Positions 11,295 to 22,572 of a DNA stretch of 64,000 nt are shown piece by piece. The translations under genes and the position numbers were made by a program. Within the stretch, counting starts at the first letter, position 1. Every line of letters begins with the position of its first letter. The stretch comes from Glycine soja (lineage: Eukaryota; Streptophyta; Magnoliopsida; Fabales; Fabaceae), in NCBI RefSeq assembly GCF_004193775.1, contig NC_041002.1:18161535-18225534 (forward strand), given 5' to 3'. Below the pieces are notes generated by a model, which did not search any database, was not told the DNA's origin, and worked only from the letters and a program-made list of their open reading frames with translations.

Positions 11295-11820
11295 AGTAGG
11301 TAGCTTCCTTGAGAAGCTTTCTAGAGAAAACTTCTTTGAGAAAACTTCCTTGAGATGCTAGAGCTTAGCTACACACACCCCTCTCATAACTATGCTCACC
11401 TCCTTGAAAAGATTCCTAAAGAAGCTAGAGCTTAGCTACACATACCTCCCTAATAGCTAAGCTCACCTCCTTGAGATGAGAAGCTAGAGTTTAGCTACAC
11501 ACCCCCTATAATAGCTAAGCTCACCCCCATGACAAAATACATGAAAATACAAAAAAAAAAATCCCTACTACAAAGACTACTCAAAATGCCTCGAAATACA
11601 AGGCTAAAACCCTATACTACTAGAATGGCCAAAATACAAGGCTCAAACGAAGGAAACCTATTCTAATATTTATAAAGATAAGCGGGCTCATACTTAGCCC
11701 ATGGGCTCGAAATCGACCCTAAGGCTCATGAGAACCCTAGGGCCTTCCCTTGGATCTCTGGCCCAATCTACTTGGAGTCTTCTATCCAATGCCCTTGCGG
11801 GGTAGGATTGCATCATTAGA

Positions 11821-12481
11821 TTAGTTAAAAATTAGGACGTTATGAATGATTATACTATGTAGATAGTTTTGACTGGTTTGCATGTTTGATATGCCTTTGA
11901 GAGGCTCAAAAAAGAGAAGAAAATGAACTTTATTTTCTGCATTTTTTTAGAAAACGTGATGAATTTGTTAAGAGCACATGTTGCGCTAATTGAGTTCATC
12001 AATATTGCTTGAATATATGCGTTTTCAGATGAACTCACTAAGCGCGCCTAGTGCGCTAAGCGAGTTCATATTTTGGGGATGAACATTCATCTCCCTGATG
12101 AGTTGCCTGTGGCTAAGCGGGGCTGATTCACTAAGCCCAGGTAACTTAGTCAATTTTTTTGTTGAAAGTCGTGCGCTAAGCTGAACCTATCTGGGCTAAG
12201 CTCATTTCATTGTGGCAGCCATTGGGCTAAGTGAGCCTAACTCACTAAGCCCCCATACTTAGTGAAATTTTGAAATTATTGGTCCACTAAGCACAGCCCT
12301 GCTGAGCTTAGCGCATATCTGTTGTGGTTATCATTAGGCTTAGCGGGCAGTAACTCGCTAAGCCGATTATTCAGAAGCAGAATTTTGTGCAATATCGGCT
12401 AAGCCGCCTGTCTTACTTTTCTGTTTTTCAATTTGAATAACTTATGGTCTAACTGACTTTTTGGGTTCCTTTGTGTTGCAG
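11821..12481 (+). other. C inter-ORF region resumed: second word array and splice acceptor
   Basis: Continues C after H. Bases 12035-12410 hold about a dozen GCTAAGC/GCTTAGC words. The segment ends in a T-rich tract and TTGTGTTGCAG immediately before the ORF2 ATG, a good 3' splice site that F shares. No ORF of note. Confidence 0.65.
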
Positions 12482-13841
12482 ATGGCCTCCATGAAGTGTA
12501 AGAGCATTGGGGCAAGGCCAACTGCTCAATATGATATTAGACAGTTCCACTCGCTTGATGCTTTGAACCGTTATACAGATAACGTTTTGGGAAGGAGCAT
12601 TTTGCTAGAGAGAAAGGTTGAGATATACCACACAGAGTTTGATGACTTCAAGACAGAGTTGGAGAGGCATAATCTTCACAAACACCTCACCAACCTGGCT
12701 GATGGGACTATTGATGTTGCTTTGGTTAAAGAATTTTATGCTAATCTCTACAGCTCTGAGGATCCTTTACCAAAGCAAGCCAGAGCTAGAGGCCACTTGG
12801 TGGCCTGCAGGTTACCCATAGACCATAGAGAGATTGAGGCTGCTCTTTGCAGACCATGGAGGGGGTTCATTTTGAATGCTGAGGGCCATCCGGGGAGGAT
12901 TCTCAGGAAGGATCTGACTACCTTGGCCCAGGTGTGGAGTGTTCTCTCTTACTCCAACCTGGCCCCTACATCTCATACATCAGATCTTACTGTGGATAGA
13001 GCCAAGTTGATATTTGGCCTGGTCTCTCATATGGGCATGGACATCGGCACTCTCATCTCAGGATAGATGACTTCCATTGCCCAGTCTAACTCTTGCAAAC
13101 TTGGGTTCCCCTACTTTGATTACCGCCTTATGTCGAGCCCGAGGGATTGTCTCTGACAACCTCACATTTGAGCGCCTGAGCTCGGCCATTAACTTGGCCT
13201 ACATCAAGAAGAATTGTTGGAACACTAATGATCCAACAATTGCTTTCCGGGGGGCTAGGAGGGCGAGGGCGAGGCCCGCTGATATTCCATCTACTTCTGC
13301 AGCCCTAGCACCTACTCCAACATCTACTTCTGCAGCTCCTTCAATTCCAGCTCATGTTGACTCGCAACGCTTTGAAGCCATGCTTCAAAGTATTCATCAG
13401 GGTCAGATTCTATTGCTGTAGAGTCTATAGGTGGTAGCTCCTCCAGGATCCATCCTATCAGTGGAGCAGTTCTTAGAGATGGTAGCCTGGCCTGGGGCCC
13501 AACCTTCTCTTGATAGGGAAGGTGAAGGTCCCACAGCCTGGGTACCCCAACATGTACGGGATGCTTCCTCCAAGACCACCATTCCAGAGCCATTCACTCT
13601 TCATCCTGAGGCAGGGGAAGAACAGGTGAGACCAGAGACTGCTGTTACTCCTGAGAGATCCCTTGAGGGCACATCAGAGCCTCGTACTCCAGTGGCAGAC
13701 CTCTCCTCACCGCAGCCTATAGCTGACCCTTCCACTCATTTACTTGACATACCAGAGGACCAGACCACACCAGTCCTGGCACTGAACACCTCTCCTCCAG
13801 CTACTCCAGTACTTCATCTAATAGATGAGGAGGATGCTTAG
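12482..13841 (+). pseudogene. C ORF2: conserved plant retroelement ORF of unknown function
   Basis: Homologous to ORF2 of A and F. It resembles the 'putative plant transposon protein' domain common in legume retroelement ORFs (recalled, not searched); I know no biochemical function. Start chosen at 12482 (MASMKCKS, cf. MASRKRKA in F), directly after a splice-acceptor-like CAG. Conserved blocks: IDVALVKEFYANLY, LTTLAQVWSVLSYSNLAPTS, SHTSDLTVDRAKL, LAYIKKNCWN; then a Pro/Ser/Thr-rich tail and SVEQFLEMVAWPG. Breaks: an internal deletion after GHLVA (the RPDPQELAA block is gone), TAG at 13064, a frameshift near 13070, and TAG at 13419 and 13428, at CAG positions in the sisters. Frame ends at 13841. 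Confidence 0.8.
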
Positions 13842-14663
13842 ACTCGGGATACCCAAGATTTGTCTCAGGACTTTTAAATTCCTGATGATTTTTCTTTTTG
13901 GAACTTATCATAACTATTATATTCCAGTACATTGTTTTAGTGATTTTTGTTGATGCCTTTATATACTTGTGTTTTTTACGGACAATAGTATGCATGTTTT
14001 GAAGCATATGAAACAGTTTGACTTAATCTTGATGATTATGCAGTGAAACATTTTTATCTTTTTGTGAAATGGGTGTTATAATCTACTTTTTGATTGAATG
14101 TGTGATTATGATGAAGACTGTGTTCCTTTTAATAAGTTTGAGCTAGTGTATATGTTAGACAAAGAAAGAACAAGAATGTGAGCTTGCAATTAGAATTGTT
14201 AGTCAGTAGACAGGTTGATTGAGAAAGAAAAGCTTGAACCATAACCGGTGAGAGTGTGATCTTAAACTGTGAGTGAACGACTAGCTTTGAGTAATAGTCT
14301 TTGCATCAATCTCTTAATTTTAGAATGAAATGTATGAATGAGGACATGATGAAGGCCATGATTGTATATACAAACCAATTGACCAAAAAGCTTACCAAAT
14401 ATTATAATTGTATCCTTTGCACCCTTTGTGAGCTGAATGATATTTCCAAAATTGAACCCTGAACTTAAATGACTATCTCCAAATACCTTGCTTAGATTTT
14501 AGGAGAGAAAATGGTTCAAGGCAATTTACCCCAAATTTGGGGGAGTTAACTGGGATTCAAAGTGAAAGGTAAAGCACATCAGCACACACAACAAATAAGT
14601 TGTGTTAAAAAAAATCAAAGAAAGTGTGTGTTGTTGTAATAAGGTCAAATACAAGTTAAAGTG
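13842..14663 (+). other. C 3' region, first part, with internal polypurine-like tract
   Basis: Noncoding, matching A 36272-37100 and F 55105-55860: the 'cggtgagagtgtgatc' stretch (near 14245) and AAATTTGGGGGAG (14533-14545), which copies the element's own polypurine tract far upstream of the LTR. Interrupted at AAAGG (14664-14668) by K. Confidence 0.7.
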
Positions 14664-15205
14664 AAAGGTGTGACATCCTGGAAATTTCTACCCGGAATTT
14701 TTGAAAACGATGTATTTTGAATGATTATATATATATAAGTATTATTCAGGGTATATGCATATATGTTCTTGATAGAAGTAGGAATAGTGGGGGCAAGATA
14801 CGCGGGTTAGGCTAAATAAGGAAGATAAGTCCATAACTGGGAAGTTATGGGTTAATTCTTAATTAATTAGTCTAAAAATCATCGTTTTGCGTGCGACTTA
14901 AAATTTAACGAAACCAACCTCTGAACCACGCTCGGCGTCTTATTCTGAGCATTTTGATATATATATATTGATTACTTTCGAAAACTGGCCCCGACGGACG
15001 CAGAGAAACGCGAGGAACTGAAACCAGAGAAACGGCACGCAAACCGAGGCAGTATTTTAGCGTTTCAAAGGTCAGTTTTTTCTCACTTTTTGTGGCTGAG
15101 TATGGGTCACAATCAAAAGAGAAAGTGGGCCCTTTTTGCTCCACTCAAATGGAGACATGTGGCATAGCTTAAATAAAATAATAGAAAAAGAGAAAACCCT
15201 TTTTT

Positions 15206-15212
15206 TATAAAA
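15206..15212 (+). promoter_or_regulatory. TATA box of K
   Basis: TATAAAA followed within 35 bp by CT-rich 'ctctctctctcctc' sequence, a common plant core-promoter arrangement. It lies about 540 bp into K. Confidence 0.55.
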
Positions 15213-17047
15213 CCAAAAAGCAACTCTCTCTCTCCTCACTCAGCCCCACATTTTCAGAAGCTCTCTCTCCCTCTTCCTCACATTGCTTTTTCCTTCTCCT
15301 CCATTCTCCAATGAAGCTCCAACAAAGCTTCAACCTTTGGTGCCCATTTCTGCTCCAAATCGCGAAAGGAGGGCATTTTCGGAGTCGTGAAGCGCGTCTC
15401 TACGTGTGGGACTTCGAAATTTCAGGTTTGGGTGGACTTCTTTCCCTCTTGAATTTCGTGGGTATGGGGTTTTGGGAGATATGATGGGTAGTTTTGCTAG
15501 TTTTCTGCTTCATGATAGTTATTTGTGAAGAAACTTGTTGAAAGCATGTTGAAATTGCCATGTTTGGAAGAGTTAAACATACCTATTCTGTTTTAGGGTT
15601 TTTATGATGGTGCTTGTGATGTTTATGTGCTGAAATTGCTTATGGAAAACTGTTAGAGATGAAGGGTGGAATTAACCTAGGGTTACAAAGGGAGAATGTG
15701 GTGTTATGAGTGGAAAAAGAGTGAGGCTTTGAGAGTTGGAAGGTTAAATCTGGATTCTGTGGTAAATGGAGGTTAAAGTGAGTTAATCCTAGCTTGAAAT
15801 GTCATTTAGGACTTATGAGAAAGCTTGGACTGTGCTAGAGAGAAAAACAAATGACCAAAGTGAACCAAGAGCCATTTCTAGGGCAAAATTGGGTGTTGAG
15901 GAGTCAAATTTTGATTCGGTGGAATTTTAGGTGTAATTCCAGTTTGAGCAAGTTTAGATTGATGTTATGGACTGGTGTGAGGTGAGAGTTTGCTTCAAAT
16001 TTACCTCATTCTCAATTTCACTTCTCAAACCTAGAAAACCCATTGAATGGAGGGGTATTGGACACCTAAATTCTGTGTTGCTGTGTTTTGAAGCTTGACT
16101 TTGGTTTAGACATGATTGATACATGATTTGGGACTTGTAGGATTTGATTTGGCCAAGATTGGATGAGAGGAAGTGTGATTTTCGAAATCTACACTTTATG
16201 CAGAATTTTGCTGTGAAATTGTGCAGCAGAATTTTGCATAAGTGCAGAAAAATGCTATGTTTTGCTGGTTGTGGAAAGAGTAGTTCAGAATGAGTTCTGG
16301 ATGTTTTTTAGTAGATCCCAACGGTCAAAATGTAGGTTTATGTACTAGAGACTTCCAGTAAAATTTTCGAGTCGATCCAACGGTTAACGAACTGGAACGA
16401 GGGAATTGTTACTAGGGTCTTTAAGTGAGAAAAGCTGTGATTTTGGTTGGTGTTTTGGGCAGAGTTTTCTGCCTTTGCCCTGTTTTCTTGGCTGTGATGG
16501 TTTGTGTTGTTTGATTGTTGAATTACTTGGATGTTGAGGAAGCTTGGGAGGATTGATGGGGACCCGGTGTTGAGAGAAACGAGGATATGGGCTACGTGGA
16601 AGTACGTGAGCTCAGTTGGAGGTGGGCAACAGGGGATGGTGGGTTTATGCACGCTTTGTGGATGTGGAAACTTGTTGTGCACCATCGCCCGACCGCCACC
16701 TAGTACCACATGTGATGGGTACCCCATAATCCTACAAGCTTGAGATGAGAAAGTGTAGAAGGGTGAAACTTCCTGCTTTTATTCGTTGACCACAGAGTGG
16801 TACCTGGAGATATGTCGCGGGGGTCAGGAGACCTTGGGGACGTCAGGTGGGGTGCTATTGCCCAAAACCAAGCTTGACCAATCCCGACCCAACCCAGGCA
16901 TAGTCAGTCAGTGAGAACCTGTGATGTACCTAAACAGGCGAGCTCCTGGAAGTCAACAGATAAAAGGAACTAAGACCACAAAGCAAGGAGGCTTGTGTGG
17001 TGGCTGGCCAGCTGTGAACTTTGTGTGATATATGGGTTATTGCCTCT

Positions 17048-17446
17048 AGTAATCGATTACCAAGGGTGAGTAATCGATTACAAGGCTTAAAAATGAAGGC
17101 AGGAGGCTAAGATGGTCTCTGGTAATCGATTACCAAGGGGTGTAATCGATTACCAGGCTTGAAAACGAGGTCAGGAAGCTATGGGGGCTTCTGGTAATCG
17201 ATTACCAAGGGGGTGTAATCAATTACCAGGCTTAGAAATGAAGGCAGCAGGTTGTGGAGGCCTCTGGTAATCGATTACCAGTTTGTGTAATCGATTACAC
17301 AGAGGAATGGGTCACTGGTAATCGATTACCAGGTATGTGTAATCGATTACACAGTGCCTTTTTTCAAGTTTTCATGTCCTGAAGCTGTGTGATTCGAGTT
17401 TGGCCTCTGGTAATCGATTACCAAGGCTGTGTAATCGATTACCAGG
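17048..17446 (+). repeat. Minisatellite of paired TAATCGATTA palindromes in K
   Basis: Twelve TAATCGATTA sites (one mutated to TAATCAATTA) arranged as six pairs; the two members of a pair are about 20 bp apart. The first units repeat every 70-73 bp and share the spacer 'aggctt-gaaa-cgaggtcagga'; later units diverge. The outer form of the site is usually GGTAATCGATTACC, a 14-bp perfect palindrome. Confidence 0.9.
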
Positions 17447-17568
17447 GATGAAAAGCCTTAAGATACCCCTTTTACTTGCATGTAGTGGTCATGAGACGCA
17501 TTGTATTCCGGCGTAGTTAGATTCTTGTGAAAGAGTCTACCCCTTTCTTTTCTTTCTTGTAGATCGTG

Positions 17569-18000
17569 ATGGCGGCGCAGCTAATCCATGATCGAGTAGA
17601 GATGGAGTGCCTAGAGGGAGCTTGGGAGACCCTCGAAGGCAACACGAGGTGCCGATTTCGAGGCACGATTTGATTTACAACTACTTCATTGGTGCATCCA
17701 GATGAACCCGCGCGCACGCTTCAGCGTACTGTGGAGTGGATACTACCCACGCCTACACCATACCGTCTAATGGAGCCAGTCCAAGTGATCGAGGTAACGT
17801 CATCCGAGGAAGACCCTGAGGAGGATCTAGAGGAGCTACCTCCCGAGCCTGCTGTGGATGCTCTTGACTTTCTAGAGGGTGATGAGGACCCACTTCCTGA
17901 GGTGGATTCTCCCGAGGAAGTCATGTCGGCATCTGAGGCAGACTCTACGGAGGATAGTGGCCCGAGAGAGATGGCGACCAGTGGAGGCTCTTCATCATAG
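17569..18000 (+). pseudogene. K ORF: acidic protein of unknown function, one stop
   Basis: One frame of 144 codons from ATG 17569 (MAAQLIHDRVEMECLEGAWE) to TAG 18000, broken once by TGA at 17671, where CGA (Arg) would restore the frame by a CpG C-to-T change. The start follows a splice-acceptor-like TTTCTTGTAG. The second half is strongly acidic and Pro-rich (EEDPEEDLEELPPEP), with PTPYRLMEPVQVIEV before it. No membrane segment or known catalytic motif. I recognise the wording from predicted legume proteins but know no function. Base composition is more GC-rich than the surrounding LTR, suggesting past selection or captured sequence. Confidence 0.6.
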
Positions 18001-18583
18001 TGGACAGTTCCATTGACTAGTCTTATATACTTTTGAGGGTGGGTGTATCTAGGACTGACTGTTAGGTTTACTCTTTTGTTTTTGTATGGGTAGACCTGTT
18101 GTATAGGAATTTGATGATTGTATACATGTGGCTGAAGCCATCACTGTGGACACCTTTGCTCTGGATGACACTATGTATTTTGTAAAACTCCCATATTTTG
18201 GACAGCTTTAAATGATGAATGTATCTATGATCAATCTTGTTATTTGAGAAGAAAGCATTTGCAACTTTATTTGTAAAAGAGTTTATCGACCATATTTTAT
18301 TCTTTTACTTTCACGTGACGACCTAAAGTAATGGCTGGTACATTCTTCCTTTTGAAACAGCAAATTAGTTTAGAGATTATGAGCGGTAAGAAACAAATGA
18401 CTCCGAATAGAGTTGTGAACTGGCCATTCAGGACTCTATAGTGAGGATTTTCCTTCTAAACCTAGTTATGGTGAAAAGAGAAAGAAATGAAAAAGAAAAA
18501 GAAGAAAAAAAATTTACCATGGTTTTTGTTATTTAAATCATTACTATCAAACCAGTCATTAATTTAGGGACGCCACAAAAGGC

Positions 18584-19114
18584 TAGTGAGTAAGCTAATT
18601 GTATTGAAAAGACTACTTGGATAAGTCTAGGATTTATGTTCTCTTAGAATCTATGCCTTTGAATCCTAGAAAAACCAATTATTTTTGTAGCCAAGCCTCA
18701 CTACAAGCCTGTGAAAGTCCTTTTGATTCTCTTTATGCATTTCTGACTTTATGGCTTGAGATGAAGTTCAAAGATTGGACCTCTTGCTAGTTGTTGTTGA
18801 GGAATAGCTTAAACACTTGTGCTTGAGTGAAACAGTGGCCGTGAGACTGTGGTTTAAGCTACTTTCCTTGATATCTGTCTTATGCCTAACTTCAATTAAT
18901 TGTATAGGATACATTATATTCTTCTTTTTGAATAACTGCATGCTTTGTGAAAGAGAAGTGATAAGGGCATTTTGCTTCATTCTATTATCATGCAATCAAT
19001 AGTTTTTGTTGCATACACCTTTGTACATAGTCACTGCATATTCTTGTCACTTGGGGACCAGTGAGTTGTTCTTTAATTGCTTGAGGACAAGTAAAACTGT
19101 AAATTTGGGAGAGT
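18584..19114 (+). other. C 3' region, second part, hairpins and polypurine tract
   Basis: Resumes C after K. Matches A 37220-37747: 'aatcctagaaaaacc', 'cttgagtgaaac-gtg', then two short hairpins (CACTTGGGGACCAGTG, 19048-19063; CTTGAGGACAAG, 19080-19091) and the polypurine tract AAATTTGGGAGAG (19101-19113) that primes plus-strand DNA synthesis. One G of the usual GGGGG run reads A. Confidence 0.75.
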
Positions 19115-20524
19115 TGTTAGTTGATGAATACGACTAACATTTGTGTAATAAATCTGTGCAAATTGCATCTAACTCCTCCTATTTATGGTTATTTTGTAGT
19201 GTTGTAATTACTTTTTGTTAAATATAGGTAATAAATACTTAGTACTCCCATTTTTTGTATTTAATAATCATTTCCTTTCAATTTCAGGTTATAAATACTT
19301 AGTACTCCCATTATTTGATCTGCTCGCTAAGCCAATCGTTCGGCTTAGCAAGCCATCCACTGAGCGCACCACTCTTGTGGCTGAGCGCGAGGAAGAATCT
19401 GGAAGAAGGATGAGCTGGACGCACACGCTAAGTGAGCACTCGTCCTGCTAAGCGCACCACTTGCATGCATCCGCTAAGTGAGAAGACGAGCGCCAAGCCG
19501 AAATTCACTTATGCGTGCTAAGCAACCCAGACTTGTGCTAAGCTCACAAGCACCAACAAGGCTACCTATTTAAGCTTGAAATCAGAAATGGAGAGGGAGT
19601 TTGGGCTTTTCTTTGAGCTTCTGAATTTTTAGAGATTTCTAGAGAGAGAAAGGTCCAAGTTCCAGAGAGTTTTCAGAGCTTTTGTTGTGCGAAGACTGGC
19701 AGAGAACTGAGCTTGAAGGGAAAGCCATCTTAAGAGCATGAGATGAGTCTGTGAGTGATTGTGAGGTTCTAGAGGTGGAGGAGACATCCCCACTACTTGT
19801 ATTTCTTCAATCCTTCATTTTTCTCTTCTCTTTGTTGTAAAGGAAGCTTTTCGAATATGGAGAGCTAAATCCTCTACTGGTTCTTCCTTGTAGGTACTTG
19901 ATGTAAATACTTGTATATATATTTAATGATGTTTTCTGTGTTCTCTGTGCTATCAGTATGTCATTTTAGTGTGCTTTTGCCTTGATCACATAAATGCATG
20001 CTTTGTTTGGATCATTCAACAGTGGAAACTGGTATGATTCTTAGAATTTGATAGGACAGGGCTAGTTTATCGTATTATCACGAGGGATCGGGGTACGGTA
20101 ACCTAGTTGTTTGTTTGTTTGTCTTAATGCAGTTTTGGTCGAGTTTAGTCCAACAAGAGGAATCTGAGGATGATGCTTGATCAGGATTAGGCTAGACTAT
20201 CACGAGGGATTGGGGTTTAGCATTTCAGGGGACACCATAGAACACATGAGCATTATTAAGTAGAGAATATCCTTATAACATCAGGCACCTACTAGGAAGG
20301 CCAACATGTTGTCTTCTTGTCTTTACACATCATTACTCACGTGATTTTCCTTTTTAATAGTTAGTTTACATACCTGTTCATAGTCCACACATATCTTTTT
20401 ATACTAGACACCTATTCACTGAATATAGCTTTACCAAGTAACACAAGTTCTCCGAGAGTTCGATACTCGATTCTTACCATTTTATACTACTTGCACGATT
20501 CGGTGCACTTGCCGGGCTCGACCA
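19115..20524 (+). repeat. C 3' LTR
   Basis: 1410 bp, TGTTAGTTG...CTCGACCA, starting one base after the polypurine tract. U3 holds a GCTAAGCG cluster (19320-19545), then CTATTTAAGCTTG as a TATA-like element (about 19566). It lacks insertion L and so shows the ancestral LTR (GGGATCGGGGTACGG at 20083-20097). The bases after its end are D LTR sequence. Confidence 0.9.
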
Positions 20525-21032
20525 AATCTCCACTAAGTGTGCTTAGGTGTCATGAGGCATGTAAAGCATGAAGGGCATGCACAAAGTGTGACTATATGAT
20601 GTGGCAATGGGGTGTAGCAAGCAAATGCCCATCTCCCCCTTGAGATGGTCCAAAATTTAATTGGATTGAGCTTCTCCCAATTACATTAAATTTATCTCCA
20701 ACACACACACACACATCAAATAGTGCACTTAATGCATGTGAAATTACAAAACTACCCATAATACAAAAACTAGTCTAGATGCCCTAAAATACAAGAGCTG
20801 AAAAATCCTACATTACTAGGGTACCCTCCCTGTACTATGGAGCCCAAAATACAAGTCTCAGAAATAATGAAACCTTAATCTAATTTGTACAAAGATAAGT
20901 GGGATCATACTGAGCCCATTGGCCCAAAATCTACCCTAAGGCTCATGAGAACCCTAGGGCCTTCTCCTGTATCTCTGGCCCAATCTTCTTGGAGTCTTCT
21001 ATCCAATGCCCTTAGGTAGTAAGATTGCATCA
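20525..21032 (-). repeat. D 3' LTR, inner half
   Basis: Matches 40905-41408 of the D 5' LTR. The left edge reads AATCT where the other LTR reads ATTCT, probably the target-site copy of C. It ends in ATTGCATCA beside the purine tract (plus-strand TTCCCTCCCCC). Confidence 0.85.
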
Positions 21033-22572
21033 TTCCCTCCCCCTTGAAAAGGATTTGACCATAAATCCAGAGGTTCTTGAAACTTTGGGCTTCTTCCCTC
21101 AACACCTGTAAAAATAATAAAAACATATATATTAGTGGTGTTTGGCTTATTAGAGTAGGGTAAGGTTTGAAAACCCATTTCCTGGGCATCTTCCCATGAG
21201 GGAACATGGTTCCTCACCAACTCAATAAGTTGTGCTACAAGTATATAAAAATATGGGACAAAACTTTTGTAAAATTTTGTTAAGTCATGGAAGCCCCAAA
21301 TTTTCCTTATACTTGGTGGGGAGGGCCACTCAAGAATAACCTTTATTGTATTAGGGTCCGTGGGAACCCCTTGATCACTATTTAAAAAATTAAGGAAAGT
21401 AATGCAATAAAACATACTTTTTTTGTATTTTCATGTTGATTATTCCTACAAAAAAGTATGAAAAACCTAAGGTGTCCCATATGAGCACCTAGGTTTGTAT
21501 TGAAACCAAAAATAAGAACAAACCTACCTAATGAGTCTCTATGTACATGAATCATGAAGATGTTGGGTGCATGAGTTTTTTTACAAAAGAGGGTTGCACC
21601 ACTCAACACATTCATCATATCACCTATTTCAGGGATTTGGTGTCTAATAACACCTATTTTGGGCACCAACAAAGCATAAGGATTTAAGCTCTTACGAACC
21701 AAACCCTCATCCAACAACTCCTTTACTTGAGGAATAACCTCAAGCCCAAGAGGTGTGGCAGTGCTAACAAGTGTCTTTTTACAAAGGAGAAGATGTGGAG
21801 GTTGTCTAAGAGGGGAAGTTTCTTTAATGTTTGTCTTTATTGCAAAATGACATTCCTTCTTAGCTAACCTCTTGGAGGAGACACTTACCTCCTTACACTC
21901 CTCCTTAACCATTAAAGGTTGTCCTTCTTCTTGGGGGTAGATTTCTTCATTAGATTCTTCCCCTTTTGCTTCTTCACTTTCACTAGAGGAAGGTGAAGTA
22001 GTAGTTTCATCTTGGCTACTATAAATGTCTTGGCCCCTCATAATCATGGTTTTCTTAGAAGGTGCCGCCCCTAAGATGCCTTGACCATGATCTTTCTTTG
22101 GATAAGAGTGAGAGCCATAAGATTTTGAAGTAGACTTCCTTTTAAGTTTTTGCTCTACCCTTATTTCCCAATCTAAGTAAGCCTCTACATTGTCCTTCCC
22201 ATGAAAGTATGGGAGGTTAATGTTAGCCTCTTGAGGCTTTCTTTCCTTTCATTTTCTATAGGAGTGAGGTCTAAGATGTGACCTATTCCTTCCTTCATAA
22301 TAGTCATAAAGTTCTTCACTTAGGCTCTTACAAGAGTCATAACTACTATAGGAGGCATGTTTTTCTTTTCTTAACTTTTTTATTTTCCTTCTTTCTCCTT
22401 CCCTTATTTGTTCCCTCTCATCTTGATTTGTTTCTACCCTCTCTTTTCCTTTTTCTTTTCTTTGTACTTTTTCTTTCCATAACTTGAGGGAACTCAACTC
22501 ATCTAAGATTCTAGATAGAGGGTCCTTATGACTAGTATCCTCACCATTAACACTAGATGAATGATGACTCAT
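20999..22572 (-). pseudogene. D gag-pol remnant
   Basis: Starts at 22572 (MSHHSSSVNGEDTSHKDP) and reads a Lys/Glu/Arg-rich Gag N terminus ending in HLRPHSYRK. It then jumps to the KDQ...GILGA linker, an acidic Ser-rich stretch (SSSESEEAKGEESNEE), the RT N-terminal linker (PLGLEVIPQVKELLDEGLVR), RT patches and the RNase H linker (VILEWPSPPSIRKIWGFHDL). The Gag core, zinc knuckle, protease, YVDD box and integrase are absent. B keeps a CCHC knuckle at the matching place, so its loss here is private to D. Frame breaks occur near 22250, 22050 and 21400. The last codons run into the LTR, a family trait. Confidence 0.75.

Larger units (their letters stand above)
7829..11815 (-). mobile_element. Element H: internally deleted CRM-like gypsy element
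   Basis: Bounded by TG...CA and the target duplication TTAGA (7824-7828 and 11816-11820), inside C's inter-ORF intron. On the minus strand: 5' LTR 10971-11815 (its distal end is missing), a 560-bp remnant of pol, and 3' LTR 7829-10409, enlarged by solo LTR J. The LTR end ATTGCATCA is followed on the minus-strand upstream side by a purine-rich tract (plus-strand TTCCCTCCACC). Leader, primer site, gag and most of pol are absent; the RT-derived sequence runs straight into the LTR near 10971. Confidence 0.85.
14669..18578 (+). mobile_element. Element K: 3.9-kb LTR-like element (solo LTR or LARD) carrying an ORF
   Basis: Ends TGTGACATCC...GGACGCCACA form an imperfect terminal inverted pair beginning TG and ending CA, flanked by a perfect target duplication AAAGG (14664-14668 and 18579-18583). 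I find no internal repeat of its ends, so it is either one very long solo LTR or a compact non-autonomous element; its superfamily is unassigned. Contents: TATAAAA (15206), a leader with a short ATG frame at 15311, a donor-like CAG|GTTTGG (about 15424), a long intron-like stretch holding a palindrome array (17048-17446), an acceptor-like TTGTAG (17562), and an ORF at 17569-18000. No gag, RT or integrase similarity. Confidence 0.8.
1..20524 (+). mobile_element. Element C: non-autonomous Athila-like gypsy element, 5' end outside window
   Basis: Composite of 5' LTR (partial), tRNA-Asp primer site, gag, inter-ORF array, ORF2, 3' region, polypurine tract and 3' LTR, all on the plus strand. The assignment rests on the order of these parts and on near-identity of its pieces with elements A and F. 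Four later insertions (L, M, H with J, and K) interrupt it. The protease segment and the stem-loop block present in A and F are missing, lost between the gag and about 6905. No reverse transcriptase, RNase H or integrase is present. The 3' LTR ends at 20524 directly against the middle of a D-type LTR, so C most likely inserted into D; the other target-site copy would lie left of the window. Confidence 0.85.

Noticed and set aside
13324..13593. Minus-strand frame over C ORF2
   Set aside because: Shadow of ORF2, whose plus frame has homologues in A and F.
16338..16727. 129-codon minus frame inside K
   Set aside because: No conserved features, antisense to the presumed intron of K, with no start context or homologue visible.
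17048..17446. Possible CRISPR-like array of regularly spaced repeats
   Set aside because: The repeats are short palindromes with related, not unique, spacers in a plant LTR element; no cas genes.
20701..20716. Microsatellites such as CACACACACACACA
   Set aside because: Short, ordinary and inside an LTR; the same place in other LTR copies has fewer units.
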